DNA of 64,000 nucleotides from Pullichristensenella sp963930055 (GTDB lineage: Bacteria; Bacillota; Clostridia; Christensenellales; Aristaeellaceae). A program made the translations under genes and the position numbers. Under the pieces are notes generated by a model that did not search any database, was not told the DNA's origin, and worked only from the letters and a program-made list of their open reading frames with translations. The stretch lies in NCBI GenBank assembly GCA_963930055.1, contig CAWVKS010000008.1:620001-684000 (forward strand). The letters run 5' to 3'. This document shows, piece after piece, positions 8,585 to 17,748 of this stretch (position 1 is its first letter; each line of letters starts with the position of its first letter).

Positions 8585-9529
8585 TCAGTCGTAGGAAATT
8601 CTCGGGTCGATATAGGCGTAGAGCAGGTCGACGACGAGGTTGACCAGCACGTAGATAAAGGCGATGAACAGCACGCAGCCCTGCACCACCGGGTAATCGC
8701 GGTTGTTGATGCCCGTGAGCGTCATCTGCCCGAGGCCGGGGAGCGAGAAGATCTGTTCGACCACCACCGCGCCGCCCAGCAGCGAGCCCATCTGCAGGCC
8801 GATGAGCGTGACGATGGGGATGAGCGCGTTGCGCAGCGCGTGCTTGAAGATGGCCACGCGCTCGCTGGCGCCCTTGGCGCGCACGGTCTTGATAAAGTCC
8901 TGCCGCAGCACTTCCAGCACGGAGGAGCGCGTCATGCGCATCACCGAGCCGGCCATGCTGGTGCCCAGGATGAGCGCCGGCAAAAACATGATCTCCAGAT
9001 TGCGCAGGGGGTCCTCAAACAGGCCCACGTAGTTAAGCGGTGGATAGTAGTTAAACGTCAGAGAAAGCACGAGTATGATGAGTATGGACAGCGCGAAACC
9101 CGGCACCGAGACGCCCAGCAGCGCCACCACGCGCACCACGCGGTCCACCAGCCTGTTGCGCTTCACCGCCGCGAGTATGCCCAGCGGCAGGGCGATCACC
9201 CAGGAGATGACGGCCGCCAGAATGGTCAGCTCCGCCGTCACCTGGAAGCGGGTGAGTATCTCCGGCAGTATCTCCGCGCCCGAGCGGAAGGACTGGCCGA
9301 AATCGCCGCGCAATACGCCGCCGATCCAGTTGAAATACTGTGTGATGGCGGGCTGGTCCAGCCCGTAGCGGGCGTTGACCTGCTCGATCAGTTCCGGCGT
9401 GGCGTCGATGCCCAGCATGCCGGAGGCAAAGCCGCCGGGGATCAGCCGGAGCACTGCGAAGATGGCGATACTGATGCCCAGCAGCACGGGGATGAGCTGC
9501 AAAAGGCGGCGGATGATGTAATTTTTCAC
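8585..9529 (-). CDS. Peptide ABC transporter permease (OppB/DppB type)
   Basis: A 314-residue membrane subunit beginning YIIRRLLQLIPVLLGISIAIF, the classic OppB first helix, with the RAKGASERVAIFKHALRNAL coupling-helix segment and C-terminal GLPGLGQM motif. I place the start at GTG 9529 because GGGAG lies about ten bases upstream and the family similarity begins exactly there; an upstream in-frame ATG at 9640 would add 37 residues of composition-biased sequence. A strong hairpin (9618-9643) separates it from the binding-protein gene. Confidence 0.9.
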   Translation of the reverse strand: MKNYIIRRLLQLIPVLLGISIAIFAVLRLIPGGFASGMLGIDATPELIEQVNARYGLDQPAITQYFNWIGGVLRGDFGQSFRSGAEILPEILTRFQVTAELTILAAVISWVIALPLGILAAVKRNRLVDRVVRVVALLGVSVPGFALSILIILVLSLTFNYYPPLNYVGLFEDPLRNLEIMFLPALILGTSMAGSVMRMTRSSVLEVLRQDFIKTVRAKGASERVAIFKHALRNALIPIVTLIGLQMGSLLGGAVVVEQIFSLPGLGQMTLTGINNRDYPVVQGCVLFIAFIYVLVNLVVDLLYAYIDPRISYD

Positions 9530-9617
9530 GGTATCACGCTCCCATCGGCCCGAAAGAGCGGGCGGGCCTTGAAAACGCCGCGGGGCGCGCGGCGCTTTCA
9601 GCGTCCGTCCAAAGGAC

Positions 9618-9643
9618 GGGATGGCGGCGGGAGCCGCCATCCC
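9618..9643 (-). terminator. Intercistronic hairpin between binding protein and permease genes
   Basis: GGGATGGCGGC and GCCGCCATCCC form an 11-bp stem with a four-base loop. No clear U-run follows on the leftward transcript (GTCCTTTGG), so it looks like the partial-terminator or RNA-stabilising hairpin that commonly keeps binding protein in excess over permease. Confidence 0.6.
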
Positions 9644-9655
9644 GGAAAGACGCGC

Positions 9656-11242
9656 TCAGCGCACGAAGTACGCCTCGGTGAAGATGCTGGCGTCGGCCGC
9701 GTAGGGCTCGTAGCCGCGCAGCGCGCTGCTGGCGAAGAGGTACTCCATGGGGCTGGCGAAGAAGAGGTTCGGGCTCTCTTCGATGATGATCTGCTGCGCC
9801 TCCATGTAGTAGGCTTCGCGCTCGGCCTCGTCCGTGGTGCTCACGGCCAGCTGGCAGAGCTCGTCCACGCGCTCGTTGGAGTAGCCCCAGACGTTGGCCC
9901 CGCCGGTGGTGGAGAAGAAGAAGCTGACGGCGCGGTTCGGGTCGGTGCCGGAACCGTTCTGGCCGCACATCATGTCAAAGCCGGCCTCGGGGGTATCCAT
10001 GATGCCCCAGATGTCCACGTACTCGCCGGATTCGAGGTTGGTGATCTCCACGTCGATGTAGATCTCCTTGAGCTGCTGCTGGAGCACCACGGCGGTGTCG
10101 CGGATGGTGTCGAGCAGGCCGGCGGCCATGGTCAGGCTCAGGCGGTTGTCCTCGCTGTAGCCTGCCTCCTCCATCAGGGCGCGGGCGGCCTCGACGTCAT
10201 AGGTGTACAGCGGGGATTCGTTCACGGCGTCCCACACCCAGTGGCCAAGGTTCGGGGCCACGAAGGTGGAAACGGCGGCTTCGCCGTTGTGGACGTAGTC
10301 GATGATCATGTTGCGGTCCACGGCCATGCTCATGGCCTGGCGCACGCGCACGTCCTGCAGCGCCTCGTTGGAGAGGTTGAAGCCCAGGTAGGTGTAGTTG
10401 TTGGACTGGTAGGAGATCACCTGAATGTTCTCGTCGCCTTCCACGTCGGCAAGGTTCATCGCCGACAGGGAGCACAGGTCGATGTCGCCGGTGCGCAGGG
10501 CGGCCAGGCGGGCGCTTTCATCGGCGAGCAGGTAGTAGGTGATGCCGTCGAGCATGGGCGCGCATTCCATCCAGTAATCCTCGTTCTTGACCAGCGTGAT
10601 GTGGTTGTCCACCACGGACTCGGAGTACTTGAACGGGCCGGTGCCGCACATGGTGTCCACAGCGGAAAGGCTGCCGTCATTGGCCTCGACGACTTCACGG
10701 CAGACGATGGCGCTGTACGTGGAGGTCAGGTTGGACATGAAGGCCGCGTTGGGCGCTTCGAGGACGATCTGCACGGTGTAGTCGTCCAGCGCCTCGATGG
10801 TGGCGATGCCGCCGTAGTAGCTGTCGCTGGAGCCGAGCGCGCCGATGTCGCCGGCGTCGGTCTGGCCGAGGATGCGCTGGAAGCTGTACACCACGTCGTC
10901 CGCGGTCATCTCACGGCCGTTGTGGAACTTCACGCCCTGGCGCAGATGGAAGATGTAGGTCACGTCGTCCGGGGTCTCCCAGCTCTCGGCGAGTATGCCG
11001 CGGTAGGTCATATCGCGGTTGAAGCCGATCAGCGTTTCATACACCTGGTTGAACACGCGCGTGGCGGCGATGGCGGAGATGGTGTGCGGGTCGTAGCCGG
11101 CCGGCCAGGTGTCGGTGCCGTAGCGGAGCACCTGGGAGCCGGAGGGCGCTTCCGCGGCTTCTTCGGCGAACGCGCCGCCAAAGAGCGTCAGGCACAGCGC
11201 CAGCGTCATGAGGACTGCCAGGAATTTACGGATGTTTTTCAT
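9656..11242 (-). CDS. Extracellular peptide-binding protein (family 5)
   Basis: A 528-residue solute-binding protein of the OppA/DppA family: RYGTDTWPAGYDPHT opening, AESWETPDDVTYIFHLRQGVKFHNG and DDVVYSFQRILG are typical. An N-terminal signal (MKNIRKFLAVLMTLALCLTLFG...) ends at an AFA-EEA site for ordinary signal peptidase; I see no proper lipobox, which is odd for a Gram-positive binding protein that must stay near its permease. It precedes the permease and ATPase genes and follows murQ, anmK and a serine hydrolase, arguing for cell-wall peptide or muropeptide ligands. Confidence 0.92.
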   Translation of the reverse strand: MKNIRKFLAVLMTLALCLTLFGGAFAEEAAEAPSGSQVLRYGTDTWPAGYDPHTISAIAATRVFNQVYETLIGFNRDMTYRGILAESWETPDDVTYIFHLRQGVKFHNGREMTADDVVYSFQRILGQTDAGDIGALGSSDSYYGGIATIEALDDYTVQIVLEAPNAAFMSNLTSTYSAIVCREVVEANDGSLSAVDTMCGTGPFKYSESVVDNHITLVKNEDYWMECAPMLDGITYYLLADESARLAALRTGDIDLCSLSAMNLADVEGDENIQVISYQSNNYTYLGFNLSNEALQDVRVRQAMSMAVDRNMIIDYVHNGEAAVSTFVAPNLGHWVWDAVNESPLYTYDVEAARALMEEAGYSEDNRLSLTMAAGLLDTIRDTAVVLQQQLKEIYIDVEITNLESGEYVDIWGIMDTPEAGFDMMCGQNGSGTDPNRAVSFFFSTTGGANVWGYSNERVDELCQLAVSTTDEAEREAYYMEAQQIIIEESPNLFFASPMEYLFASSALRGYEPYAADASIFTEAYFVR

Positions 11243-11290
11243 GAAACGACCTCTTTTCTTGGTTTTTGTATTTCGCAGGGTTTCCCCTGG

Positions 11291-12319
11291 CTATACCGTT
11301 TGGGGCGCTTCGCGGCCAAGCAGCGCGTAGTGGAGCGCGCGGCGCGCGTCCTGCATGTTGGCCTCGCCCCGCGGCGCGCGGCAAAGGCGGTTGGCAAGCA
11401 GCACCGCGCCCACGTCGCGCGCGCGGCTGAAGTAGATGCTGGTGCCGGTAAAGCCGGAATGCCCGCAGCCCTCGGGGAACGTCTCGCGCTTGTCAAAGGC
11501 CAGGCCGCGGCCGCAGACGTTTTCCTCCATGGCGCGCACGAAGGCGGGGCGCGCGGTGTTCATGTAAAACTGGCAGAGCTTTGTCAAAGCGCCCGCGGTG
11601 GCGAACACGCCGGCGTGCCCGCTGGCGCCGTGCCAGTAGTAGTAAGCGTTGCCGTCGTTGCATTCGCCGCGCACGGCTGCGCCGTCCTCGCGCCAGCCGT
11701 CAAAGGCCATGCCGCGCTCGCGGCACATCCCCTTTTCGATCTGGTTGCCGAAACAGGAAGGCACGCACAGCGCGGGGTCCACCGGGCCATAGGCGATCTC
11801 GCGGATGCCCAGCCCCTGGCGGATATAGCGCTCCAGCCCCTCGCGCAGGGAAAGGCCGCTCACGCGCTGGAAGATCAGCCCCAGCAGCATGAAGTTGATG
11901 TCGCTGTACACCATGCCCTGTTCGGGCGGTGTGGTGGCCAGCACATGCTCCAGCGCGGTGAAGAAGGGCCGGCCGTCGGCGTAGAACGGGTACCAGGCGG
12001 CGATGCCGGAGGTGTGGGTGAGCAGCTGGCGCAAGGTCACGCTTTTGAGCCGCCGCTTCGTGGCCCCGCCCGCGCCGTCCAGATACGGCAGCGCCAGATC
12101 ATCCGGGGAAAGGCGGCCTTCGTCCATGAGGGAAAAGAGCATCGTGGCGCAAATGATTTTGCTCACGGAAGCCAGGTCAAACCACGAATCCACCGTCGCC
12201 TCGCCCACGGCGAAGCGCCCCAGCGTTTCGCGGGCGTTGAACACCTGGCACACCGCCGCGGGATAGTACCCGCGCGCGTGAAAATCGCGGACGATCTCCT
12301 CCGCCCTGCGGACGTCCAT
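11291..12319 (-). CDS. Serine hydrolase of the beta-lactamase/class C fold, possible muramyl-peptide amidase
   Basis: A 342-residue protein with the active-site SVSK tetrad in DLASVSKIICATML, the YSDINFMLLG motif for the second conserved tyrosine site, and HTSGIAAWYPF. I chose ATG 12319 because GAGGTG lies six bases before it; an upstream ATG adds 19 residues without a ribosome site. No signal peptide is visible, so it is predicted cytoplasmic. The family includes beta-lactamases, esterases and the Bacillus AmiE (YbbE) amidase that is encoded with murQ; its place between anmK and the peptide-binding protein makes removal of stem peptides from imported MurNAc-peptides the likely job (inference). 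Confidence 0.82.
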   Translation of the reverse strand: MDVRRAEEIVRDFHARGYYPAAVCQVFNARETLGRFAVGEATVDSWFDLASVSKIICATMLFSLMDEGRLSPDDLALPYLDGAGGATKRRLKSVTLRQLLTHTSGIAAWYPFYADGRPFFTALEHVLATTPPEQGMVYSDINFMLLGLIFQRVSGLSLREGLERYIRQGLGIREIAYGPVDPALCVPSCFGNQIEKGMCRERGMAFDGWREDGAAVRGECNDGNAYYYWHGASGHAGVFATAGALTKLCQFYMNTARPAFVRAMEENVCGRGLAFDKRETFPEGCGHSGFTGTSIYFSRARDVGAVLLANRLCRAPRGEANMQDARRALHYALLGREAPQTV

Positions 12320-12428
12320 CGCAGACACCTCGATCCCAAGGCCGGCGCGTTTCTTCCGGCCTCGCAGTATTATCATAACAAATCGGAAACAAAAAGTCCA
12401 GTTTTCCGGGAAATTTTCTCCCCCCGGC

Positions 12429-13631
12429 TCAGCGCCCTGGCGGCAGCGAGAGCTTGCCCATGACGCTGGCTGCGGACGCGCCCGTGACGCTGGGCAGCAC
12501 GTTGGCCTCGCCCCGGACGAAGCAGTCCGCCATCAGCGCGAAGGCCACGGCTTCCTTGGCGTCGCTGTTGAAGCCCAGGTCCTCCTGCGTGCGCACGGCG
12601 ATGCCGCGGGCGCCAAACAGGCCGGAAAGGTCTTTGAGCAGCGTCTTGTTGTAGCTGCCGCCGCCGCCGACGATCAGCTCCGCGGGCTTGCACACGGGCA
12701 GCGCGAAGCGTTCGCAGGCGTCGAAGATCGACCAGGCGGTGAGATAGGTGACGGTGGCGAGCAGGTCCTCGTCGGAGATGGGATGCCGCGCGCGATCATC
12801 GAGTATGCGCTGGGCGTACTGCGTGCCGAAGCGCTCGCGCCCGGTGGTCTTGGGAGGCCTGCGGGCGTAGTATTCATCCTTTTGCAGGCGGGCGAGCAGT
12901 TCTTCGTCCACCTTGCCGCGCGCGGCGATCCCGCCGTTTACGTCGCACTTCAGCCTGCCGCCGGAAATGGCGGCGGCCACCGCGTCGATGATCATGTTGC
13001 CGGGGCCGGTGTCAAAGGCGAACACCTGTTCCGGCGTCGCGCCGGCGGGCAGCACGGTCATGTTGCCGATGCCGCCGATGTTCTGCAAAAGTATGCTCTC
13101 ATCCTCCCGGCGATAAAGAAGATATTCAGAAAATGGCACCAGCGGCGCGCCCTGCCCGCCCACGGCCATGTCCGCCACGCGGAAGTCGGACACCGTGGGG
13201 ATGCCCGTGCGCGCGGCGATGACCGCGCCCTCGCCGATCTGCACGGTGTAGCGGATGGGCAAGCCGTCCATGCCCTGCGGCTCCGGCTCGTGCCAGATGG
13301 TCTGGCCGTGGGAGCCGATCAGGTCGACATCGGCGCTCGTCAGCCCGGCTTTGGCGATCACGGAAAGCGCGGCGCGGGCGTAGAGCTCGCCCAGCAGGAA
13401 GTTCATATAGCCGATCCTGTCCACCGTGGACGTCTCCGGGCGGAACAGCTCGAACACGCGCTCGCGCACGCCCTGCGGGTAGGGGGTGTTTTCAAAGGCC
13501 AGCAGTTTGACGCGCGGCGCGCCGCCCTCGCGGGAAAGCTCGATCAGCGCCGCGTCCACGCCGTCTACGGAGGTGCCGGACATCATGCCCACCACGCGGT
13601 GGACGCCCTTGGCGGAAAGCGCTTCCAACAT
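12429..13631 (-). CDS. anmK: Anhydro-N-acetylmuramic acid kinase
   Basis: A 400-residue sugar kinase of the ASKHA fold that opens the 1,6-anhydro ring of anhMurNAc while phosphorylating it to MurNAc-6-phosphate. It begins RVVGMMSGTSVDGVDAALIEL, the family hallmark, and carries LIGSHGQTIWHEP, QNIGGIGNMTVLP and FDTGPGNMIIDA. Length is somewhat above the usual ~370. It ends 109 bases before the serine hydrolase start and follows murQ by only four bases, so the two recycling enzymes are co-translated. Confidence 0.95.
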   Translation of the reverse strand: MLEALSAKGVHRVVGMMSGTSVDGVDAALIELSREGGAPRVKLLAFENTPYPQGVRERVFELFRPETSTVDRIGYMNFLLGELYARAALSVIAKAGLTSADVDLIGSHGQTIWHEPEPQGMDGLPIRYTVQIGEGAVIAARTGIPTVSDFRVADMAVGGQGAPLVPFSEYLLYRREDESILLQNIGGIGNMTVLPAGATPEQVFAFDTGPGNMIIDAVAAAISGGRLKCDVNGGIAARGKVDEELLARLQKDEYYARRPPKTTGRERFGTQYAQRILDDRARHPISDEDLLATVTYLTAWSIFDACERFALPVCKPAELIVGGGGSYNKTLLKDLSGLFGARGIAVRTQEDLGFNSDAKEAVAFALMADCFVRGEANVLPSVTGASAASVMGKLSLPPGR

Positions 13632-13635
13632 AGTT

Positions 13636-14547
13636 CTATTCCCCTTTCGCCTTTTCGATGGCTTCGCGCAGCCGGCCCTCGCAGGCCGCCAGCAGTTCCC
13701 GGCCCCGCGCCGCGTCGCAGCCGGCCTTGCGCATGAGGATGGCCAGCTTCGTGCGGCCGCCGGCTTCCTTAAGGACGCGCGCGGCCTCCTCGGGCGTGGC
13801 GCCGGTGGCGTGGATGATGAGGCGCTTGGAGCGGTCCACCAGCTTTTTGTTGGTGGCGCGCAGATCGACCATCAGGTTGCCGTAGACCTTGCCCAGCTTG
13901 ATCATCGCGCAGGTGGTGAACATGTTGAGCACCATCTTCTGCGCCGTGCCGGATTTGAGGCGCGTGGAGCCGGTGATGACCTCCGGCCCGACCAGCGGGG
14001 CCACGGTCACGTCGCAGACCTCTTCCAGGCGCGTGTGCGCGTTTGTGCACAGGCCGATGGCCACGCCGCCGCGCGCCTTCACGCGCCGCAGGGCGGCCAA
14101 TACATAGGTAGCGCTGCCGCTGGCGGTGATGCCCACCACCGCGTCGTTTTCGCCCACGGCCAGTTCGTCGATGAGGGCCTCGCCATCCTCAGCGCTGTCC
14201 TCGCAGCCCTCCACGGCGTGGCGCAGCGCGCGGTCGCCGCCGGCGATGAAGCCCTGCACCATTGTCGGCTCCACGCCGAAGGTCGGCGGGCACTCGGAAG
14301 CGTCGAGCACGCCCAGCCGCCCGGAGGTGCCCGCGCCCAGGTAGATCAGCCGCCCGCCGCGCCGCAGGCAGCCGTAAATGAGGTCGACCGCCTGCGCGAT
14401 GTGGCCGCATTCGGCGTGTACGGCCTCGGCGACGCGCGCGTCCTCGCGGTTCATCATTTCCACCATCTCGCGCGTGGAGCAAAGGTCTATATCGCGCGTA
14501 GACTCGCTGACCCCCTCGGTGGCCAGCCCGGCCAGGTAAGCGTCCAT
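13636..14547 (-). CDS. murQ: N-acetylmuramic acid 6-phosphate etherase
   Basis: A 303-residue SIS-domain lyase that cleaves D-lactate from MurNAc-6-phosphate to give GlcNAc-6-phosphate, the NagA substrate. Motifs: LIYLGAGTSGRLGVLDASECPPTFG, GITASGSATYV and STRLKSGTAQKMVLNM (active-site region). The ATG at 14547 is preceded by GGGAGATGG at seven bases; an ATG further upstream would extend into the promoter. It is the first gene of the leftward operon. Confidence 0.96.
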   Translation of the reverse strand: MDAYLAGLATEGVSESTRDIDLCSTREMVEMMNREDARVAEAVHAECGHIAQAVDLIYGCLRRGGRLIYLGAGTSGRLGVLDASECPPTFGVEPTMVQGFIAGGDRALRHAVEGCEDSAEDGEALIDELAVGENDAVVGITASGSATYVLAALRRVKARGGVAIGLCTNAHTRLEEVCDVTVAPLVGPEVITGSTRLKSGTAQKMVLNMFTTCAMIKLGKVYGNLMVDLRATNKKLVDRSKRLIIHATGATPEEAARVLKEAGGRTKLAILMRKAGCDAARGRELLAACEGRLREAIEKAKGE

Positions 14548-14590
14548 GCGGTAACCATCTCCCGTCCTGCCATAAAATCGGTACTTTATC

Positions 14591-14619
14591 ATCGTAACGC
14601 AGACGACACAATTTGTCAA
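14591..14619 (-). promoter_or_regulatory. Promoter of the murQ-anmK-transporter operon
   Basis: Reading left, TTGACA (14614-14619) and TACGAT (14591-14596) are separated by 17 bp, about 45 bp before the murQ ATG. Confidence 0.8.
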
Positions 14620-14781
14620 CCGCATTTTGCCGCGCGCACCGCCCGCCGCGTCAACAAACCCATGACAATTACAAAGTTATACGCCGCAAATTTTTACCGG
14701 CCCAAGAAAATTTCCAGATTCGTCCCTTACCGGCGTTTGGTATCCTCTTCCCGGACCCAAATGAAAGAAGAGGTGTACAAA

Positions 14782-16263
14782 ATGAAAAGACTGTTTGCTG
14801 CCCTTCTGGCGCTGGCGCTGTTTGTCTGCGCCGTGCCCGCGATGGCTGAGGAAGCGACCGCGACCACGCCGAAGTACGTGTTCATGTTCATCGGCGACGG
14901 CATGGGCAACCCCCAGGTGACCGCCACCCAGTACTACCTGGGCGCGCTGCAGAACCCCGATTCCGAGCTGCCGGTCCCCGCGGCTTTGTCCTTCACCGGC
15001 TTTGAGAACGTCGGCCTGATGACCACCTACGACGCTTCCTCCTTCTGCCCGGACTCCGCTTCCACCGCCACCTCCATGGCCTCCGGCAACAAGACGCTTT
15101 CCGGCGTTCTGAACTACAATGTTGACCTCACCGAGCCCTTCAAGCTCATCACCGAGTATGCCAAGGAAGCCGGCAAGAAGGTCGGCGTCATCTCCAGCGT
15201 GTCCCTGGACCACGCCACCCCCGCGGCCTACTACGCCAAGTCTGAGAGCCGCAACGAGTACTACGACATCGCCCTGCAGGGCGTGACCGGCGCCACGCTG
15301 GACTTCCTGGGCGGCGGCACGTTCCTCCAGCCTGACGGCGAGGACGGCGCGCAGGACAACCTGTTCACGCTGGCCGAGGAAAACGGCTTCACCGTGGTGG
15401 ATACCGCTGAGGAATATGCCGCGCTGAGCAGCGAAAGCGGCCGCACGCTGGCCATCAACCCCACCATCGCCGAGGATTCCGCGATGCTGTATGAGATCGA
15501 CCGCATCCGCCACGCCGCTGAAGGCGAAGAGAGCATGTCTCTGGCCGACATGGTCAAGGCCGGCATCACCGTGCTGGACAACGACGAAGAAGGCTTCTTC
15601 CTCATGACCGAGGGCGGCAAGATCGACTGGAGCTGCCACGCCAACGACGCCAAGACCAGCATCATGGACACCATCGCCCTCTCCGACGCCGTGCAGGTGG
15701 CCATTGACTTCGCCGCCGAGCACCCGGAAGAGACGCTCATCATCGTCACCGCCGACCATGAGACGGGCGGCATGACCATCGGTTTCGCCACCACCGCCTA
15801 CGACACCCACTTCAACTACCTCGAGAACCAGACCATCTCCTGGGTGCAGTTCGACGACGTGATCAACGAGCTGCGCGCCAACAAGGCCACCTTTGAAGAC
15901 GCTCTGGCCGAGATCGAGACCTACTACGGCCTGACCACCGAAGAGGGCCAGGATCTCACCCTCACCGAGGCGGAGATCGAGAGCCTGAAGGCTGCCTTCG
16001 AACTGAGCATGCTGCCCGCCGAGGAGCGTGTGCTGGGCGACGAGGAAGCCCTGCTCTACGGCGGCTACGAGCCTTTGTCCATGGCGGTCTGCCACATCAT
16101 CAACAACAAGGCGGGTCTGTCCTTCACCTCCTACGCGCACACCGGCCTTCAGATTCCCGTGTACGCGATGGGCGTGGGCGCCGAGAACTTCGCCGGCCTC
16201 TACGACAACACCGACATCTTCACCAAGACCATGGCGGCCATGGGCCTCCAGGCGGATGCGTAA
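14782..16263 (+). CDS. Secreted alkaline phosphatase
   Basis: A 493-residue PhoA-family phosphomonoesterase. A signal peptide (MKRLFAALLALALFVCAVPAMA) precedes the mature enzyme. The metal and nucleophile motifs are present: MFIGDGMG (metal Asp), CPDSASTATSMASG (nucleophile Ser in DSAxTAT), WSCHANDAKTSI and TADHETGG, plus a C-terminal His in TSYAHTGLQIPV. AGAGG sits before the ATG at 14782; an ATG seven codons upstream overlaps that site and is less likely. No GTTCAC operator like those further right is seen upstream, so a Pho-type link to the nearby two-component system is not supported. Confidence 0.94.
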   Translation: MKRLFAALLALALFVCAVPAMAEEATATTPKYVFMFIGDGMGNPQVTATQYYLGALQNPDSELPVPAALSFTGFENVGLMTTYDASSFCPDSASTATSMASGNKTLSGVLNYNVDLTEPFKLITEYAKEAGKKVGVISSVSLDHATPAAYYAKSESRNEYYDIALQGVTGATLDFLGGGTFLQPDGEDGAQDNLFTLAEENGFTVVDTAEEYAALSSESGRTLAINPTIAEDSAMLYEIDRIRHAAEGEESMSLADMVKAGITVLDNDEEGFFLMTEGGKIDWSCHANDAKTSIMDTIALSDAVQVAIDFAAEHPEETLIIVTADHETGGMTIGFATTAYDTHFNYLENQTISWVQFDDVINELRANKATFEDALAEIETYYGLTTEEGQDLTLTEAEIESLKAAFELSMLPAEERVLGDEEALLYGGYEPLSMAVCHIINNKAGLSFTSYAHTGLQIPVYAMGVGAENFAGLYDNTDIFTKTMAAMGLQADA

Positions 16264-16280
16264 GATGTAAAAAACGCTTC

Positions 16281-16309
16281 GCGGGCTGCCCCAGCGGGCA
16301 GCCCGCTTT
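16281..16309 (+). terminator. Terminator of the phosphatase gene
   Basis: GCGGGCTGCC pairs with GGGCAGCCCGC across a CCAGC loop, followed by TTTCC, 18 bases after the stop codon. Confidence 0.8.
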
Positions 16310-16460
16310 CCATGCGCGGGGCGGAAAAATCGTGCCCTGTCGCACAAAAATGGCTTGAAGTGGCGCAAACGCCCTTTTTGATTGCCATACAAGCCGTTTT
16401 TATGGCGTTGTATCCCTATATACTGCCGCGGGCGGCGGCGCATGAGCAATGGAGGTCCAT

Positions 16461-17636
16461 ATGAAAAAACTTGGCAGAAAGTCCAGGTCGAACCTGGTGT
16501 TCTCCCTGGTGATGCTGGTCGTCTGCGGCCTGTTGTGCCTCATCCCCGAGGCGTTTACCAACCCTTCCTCGTCCATCCCCCGCGAGAGGGTGCGCATCGA
16601 AAGCGTGGACAACACACAGCTCTATCCCCTGGGCATTGTCTACTCCGGCTCGCAGAACTGCGAGGTCACCGTACTGACCGGCGAATATGCCGGTGAGACC
16701 ACCATGGCCTACAACTACCAGAACTCGGCGCTGGACAAGGACAAGCTCTTTGAGGCCGGCGACACGGCCTACGGCATGGTGCAGATGGGCGCAAACGGCC
16801 TCACCGTCACGCTCATCGACCACTACCGCGCCGGCATGGAGGGCTGGATCTTCGCCGCCCTGGCCCTCGCCCTCATCGCCGTGGGCGGCGCGGTGGGCTG
16901 CGGCGCGCTGGTGTCGCTGGTGTCCAGCGTGGTGATGATCTGGAAACTGCTCATTCCGCTGCTTTTGCGCGGCGTAGACCCCATACTCGCCTCGTTTGTC
17001 ACTGTGCTCGTCCTTACCGTCATCATCGACCTCTTGGTGGCGGGCTGGACGAAAAAGTGCCTCGTGGCGCTCACCGGCTCGCTGATGGGCACGCTGCTCA
17101 CCTGCGTGCTGGCCGTCATCTTCACCAACGTGCTCAAACTGGACGGCGGCGACACGCCCTACATCGTGCCCCTGCTCTCGCAGTCGGCCATGACCATCGA
17201 CCCCAAGGCGCTGTTCATCGGCATGGTGTTTATCGCCAATGCCGGCGCGCTGATGGACCTGAGCATGGACGTGGCCATCTCCTGCGAGGAGATTGTCTAC
17301 CATCGCCCGGACATCACCCGCGGCGCGCTGCTCAAAAGCGGCATATCCATCGGCCGCGGCGTGCTGGGCACGCAGACCACCACGCTGATGCTGGCCTATT
17401 CCGGCAACTACCTGTCCATGCTGATGTACTTTGCCGGGCAGGGCACGCCGGTGATGGACGTGCTCAACCTCAAATACGTCTCCAGCCAGCTGATGAACGC
17501 GCTGGTGGGCAGCTTCGGCCTGGTGGCCGTGACGCCGATGACCGCCCTGGCCGCCTCCGTGCTCTACACCCGCCCTGGCCGCAAGGGGCTTGCGCGGGCG
17601 ACGGAAGCGGAAGCGCCGGCTACGGCGGATGTGTAA
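16461..17636 (+). CDS. YibE/F-family membrane protein
   Basis: A 391-residue integral membrane protein. An N-terminal membrane segment (residues ~13-30) is followed by an extracytoplasmic domain of ~110 residues and then about six or seven membrane segments. The stretch GALMDLSMDVAISCEEIVYH is the hallmark of the YibE/F family (Pfam PF07907), whose function is unknown; transport has been proposed. I chose the ATG at 16461 because GGAGG at 16451-16455 precedes it by five bases, whereas the ATG at 16449 overlaps that site. It ends in a short low-complexity tail and a terminator, so it appears monocistronic. Confidence 0.85.
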   Translation: MKKLGRKSRSNLVFSLVMLVVCGLLCLIPEAFTNPSSSIPRERVRIESVDNTQLYPLGIVYSGSQNCEVTVLTGEYAGETTMAYNYQNSALDKDKLFEAGDTAYGMVQMGANGLTVTLIDHYRAGMEGWIFAALALALIAVGGAVGCGALVSLVSSVVMIWKLLIPLLLRGVDPILASFVTVLVLTVIIDLLVAGWTKKCLVALTGSLMGTLLTCVLAVIFTNVLKLDGGDTPYIVPLLSQSAMTIDPKALFIGMVFIANAGALMDLSMDVAISCEEIVYHRPDITRGALLKSGISIGRGVLGTQTTTLMLAYSGNYLSMLMYFAGQGTPVMDVLNLKYVSSQLMNALVGSFGLVAVTPMTALAASVLYTRPGRKGLARATEAEAPATADV

Positions 17637-17652
17637 ACCGCAACGGTATCTC

Positions 17653-17680
17653 GGAGGGCATGCGCCCTCCGCTTTTTCTT
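17653..17680 (+). terminator. Terminator after the YibE/F gene
   Basis: GGAGGGC-ATGC-GCCCTCC is followed by GCTTTTTCTT. Confidence 0.88.
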
Positions 17681-17691
17681 TCCGCAAATGG

Positions 17692-17721
17692 TTTACAGGA
17701 GCGCCCGTGGCGTGGTATACT
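17692..17721 (+). promoter_or_regulatory. Promoter of the zapA operon
   Basis: TTTACA (17692-17697), 18-bp spacer, TATACT (17716-17721) with an extended -10 (TGGTATACT). Confidence 0.72.
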
Positions 17722-17748
17722 GCAAAGTGGAGAATTGGGGGTATGTAT

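Noticed and set aside
8474..12463. 1300-codon open frame on the plus strand opposite the transporter operon
   Set aside because: Opposite strand of four well-supported genes; repetitive His/Arg/Val composition, no ribosome site or motif.
14640..14781. Pho-type operator before the alkaline phosphatase gene
   Set aside because: No GTTCAC pair or other clear direct repeat found; only weak promoter-like sequences.
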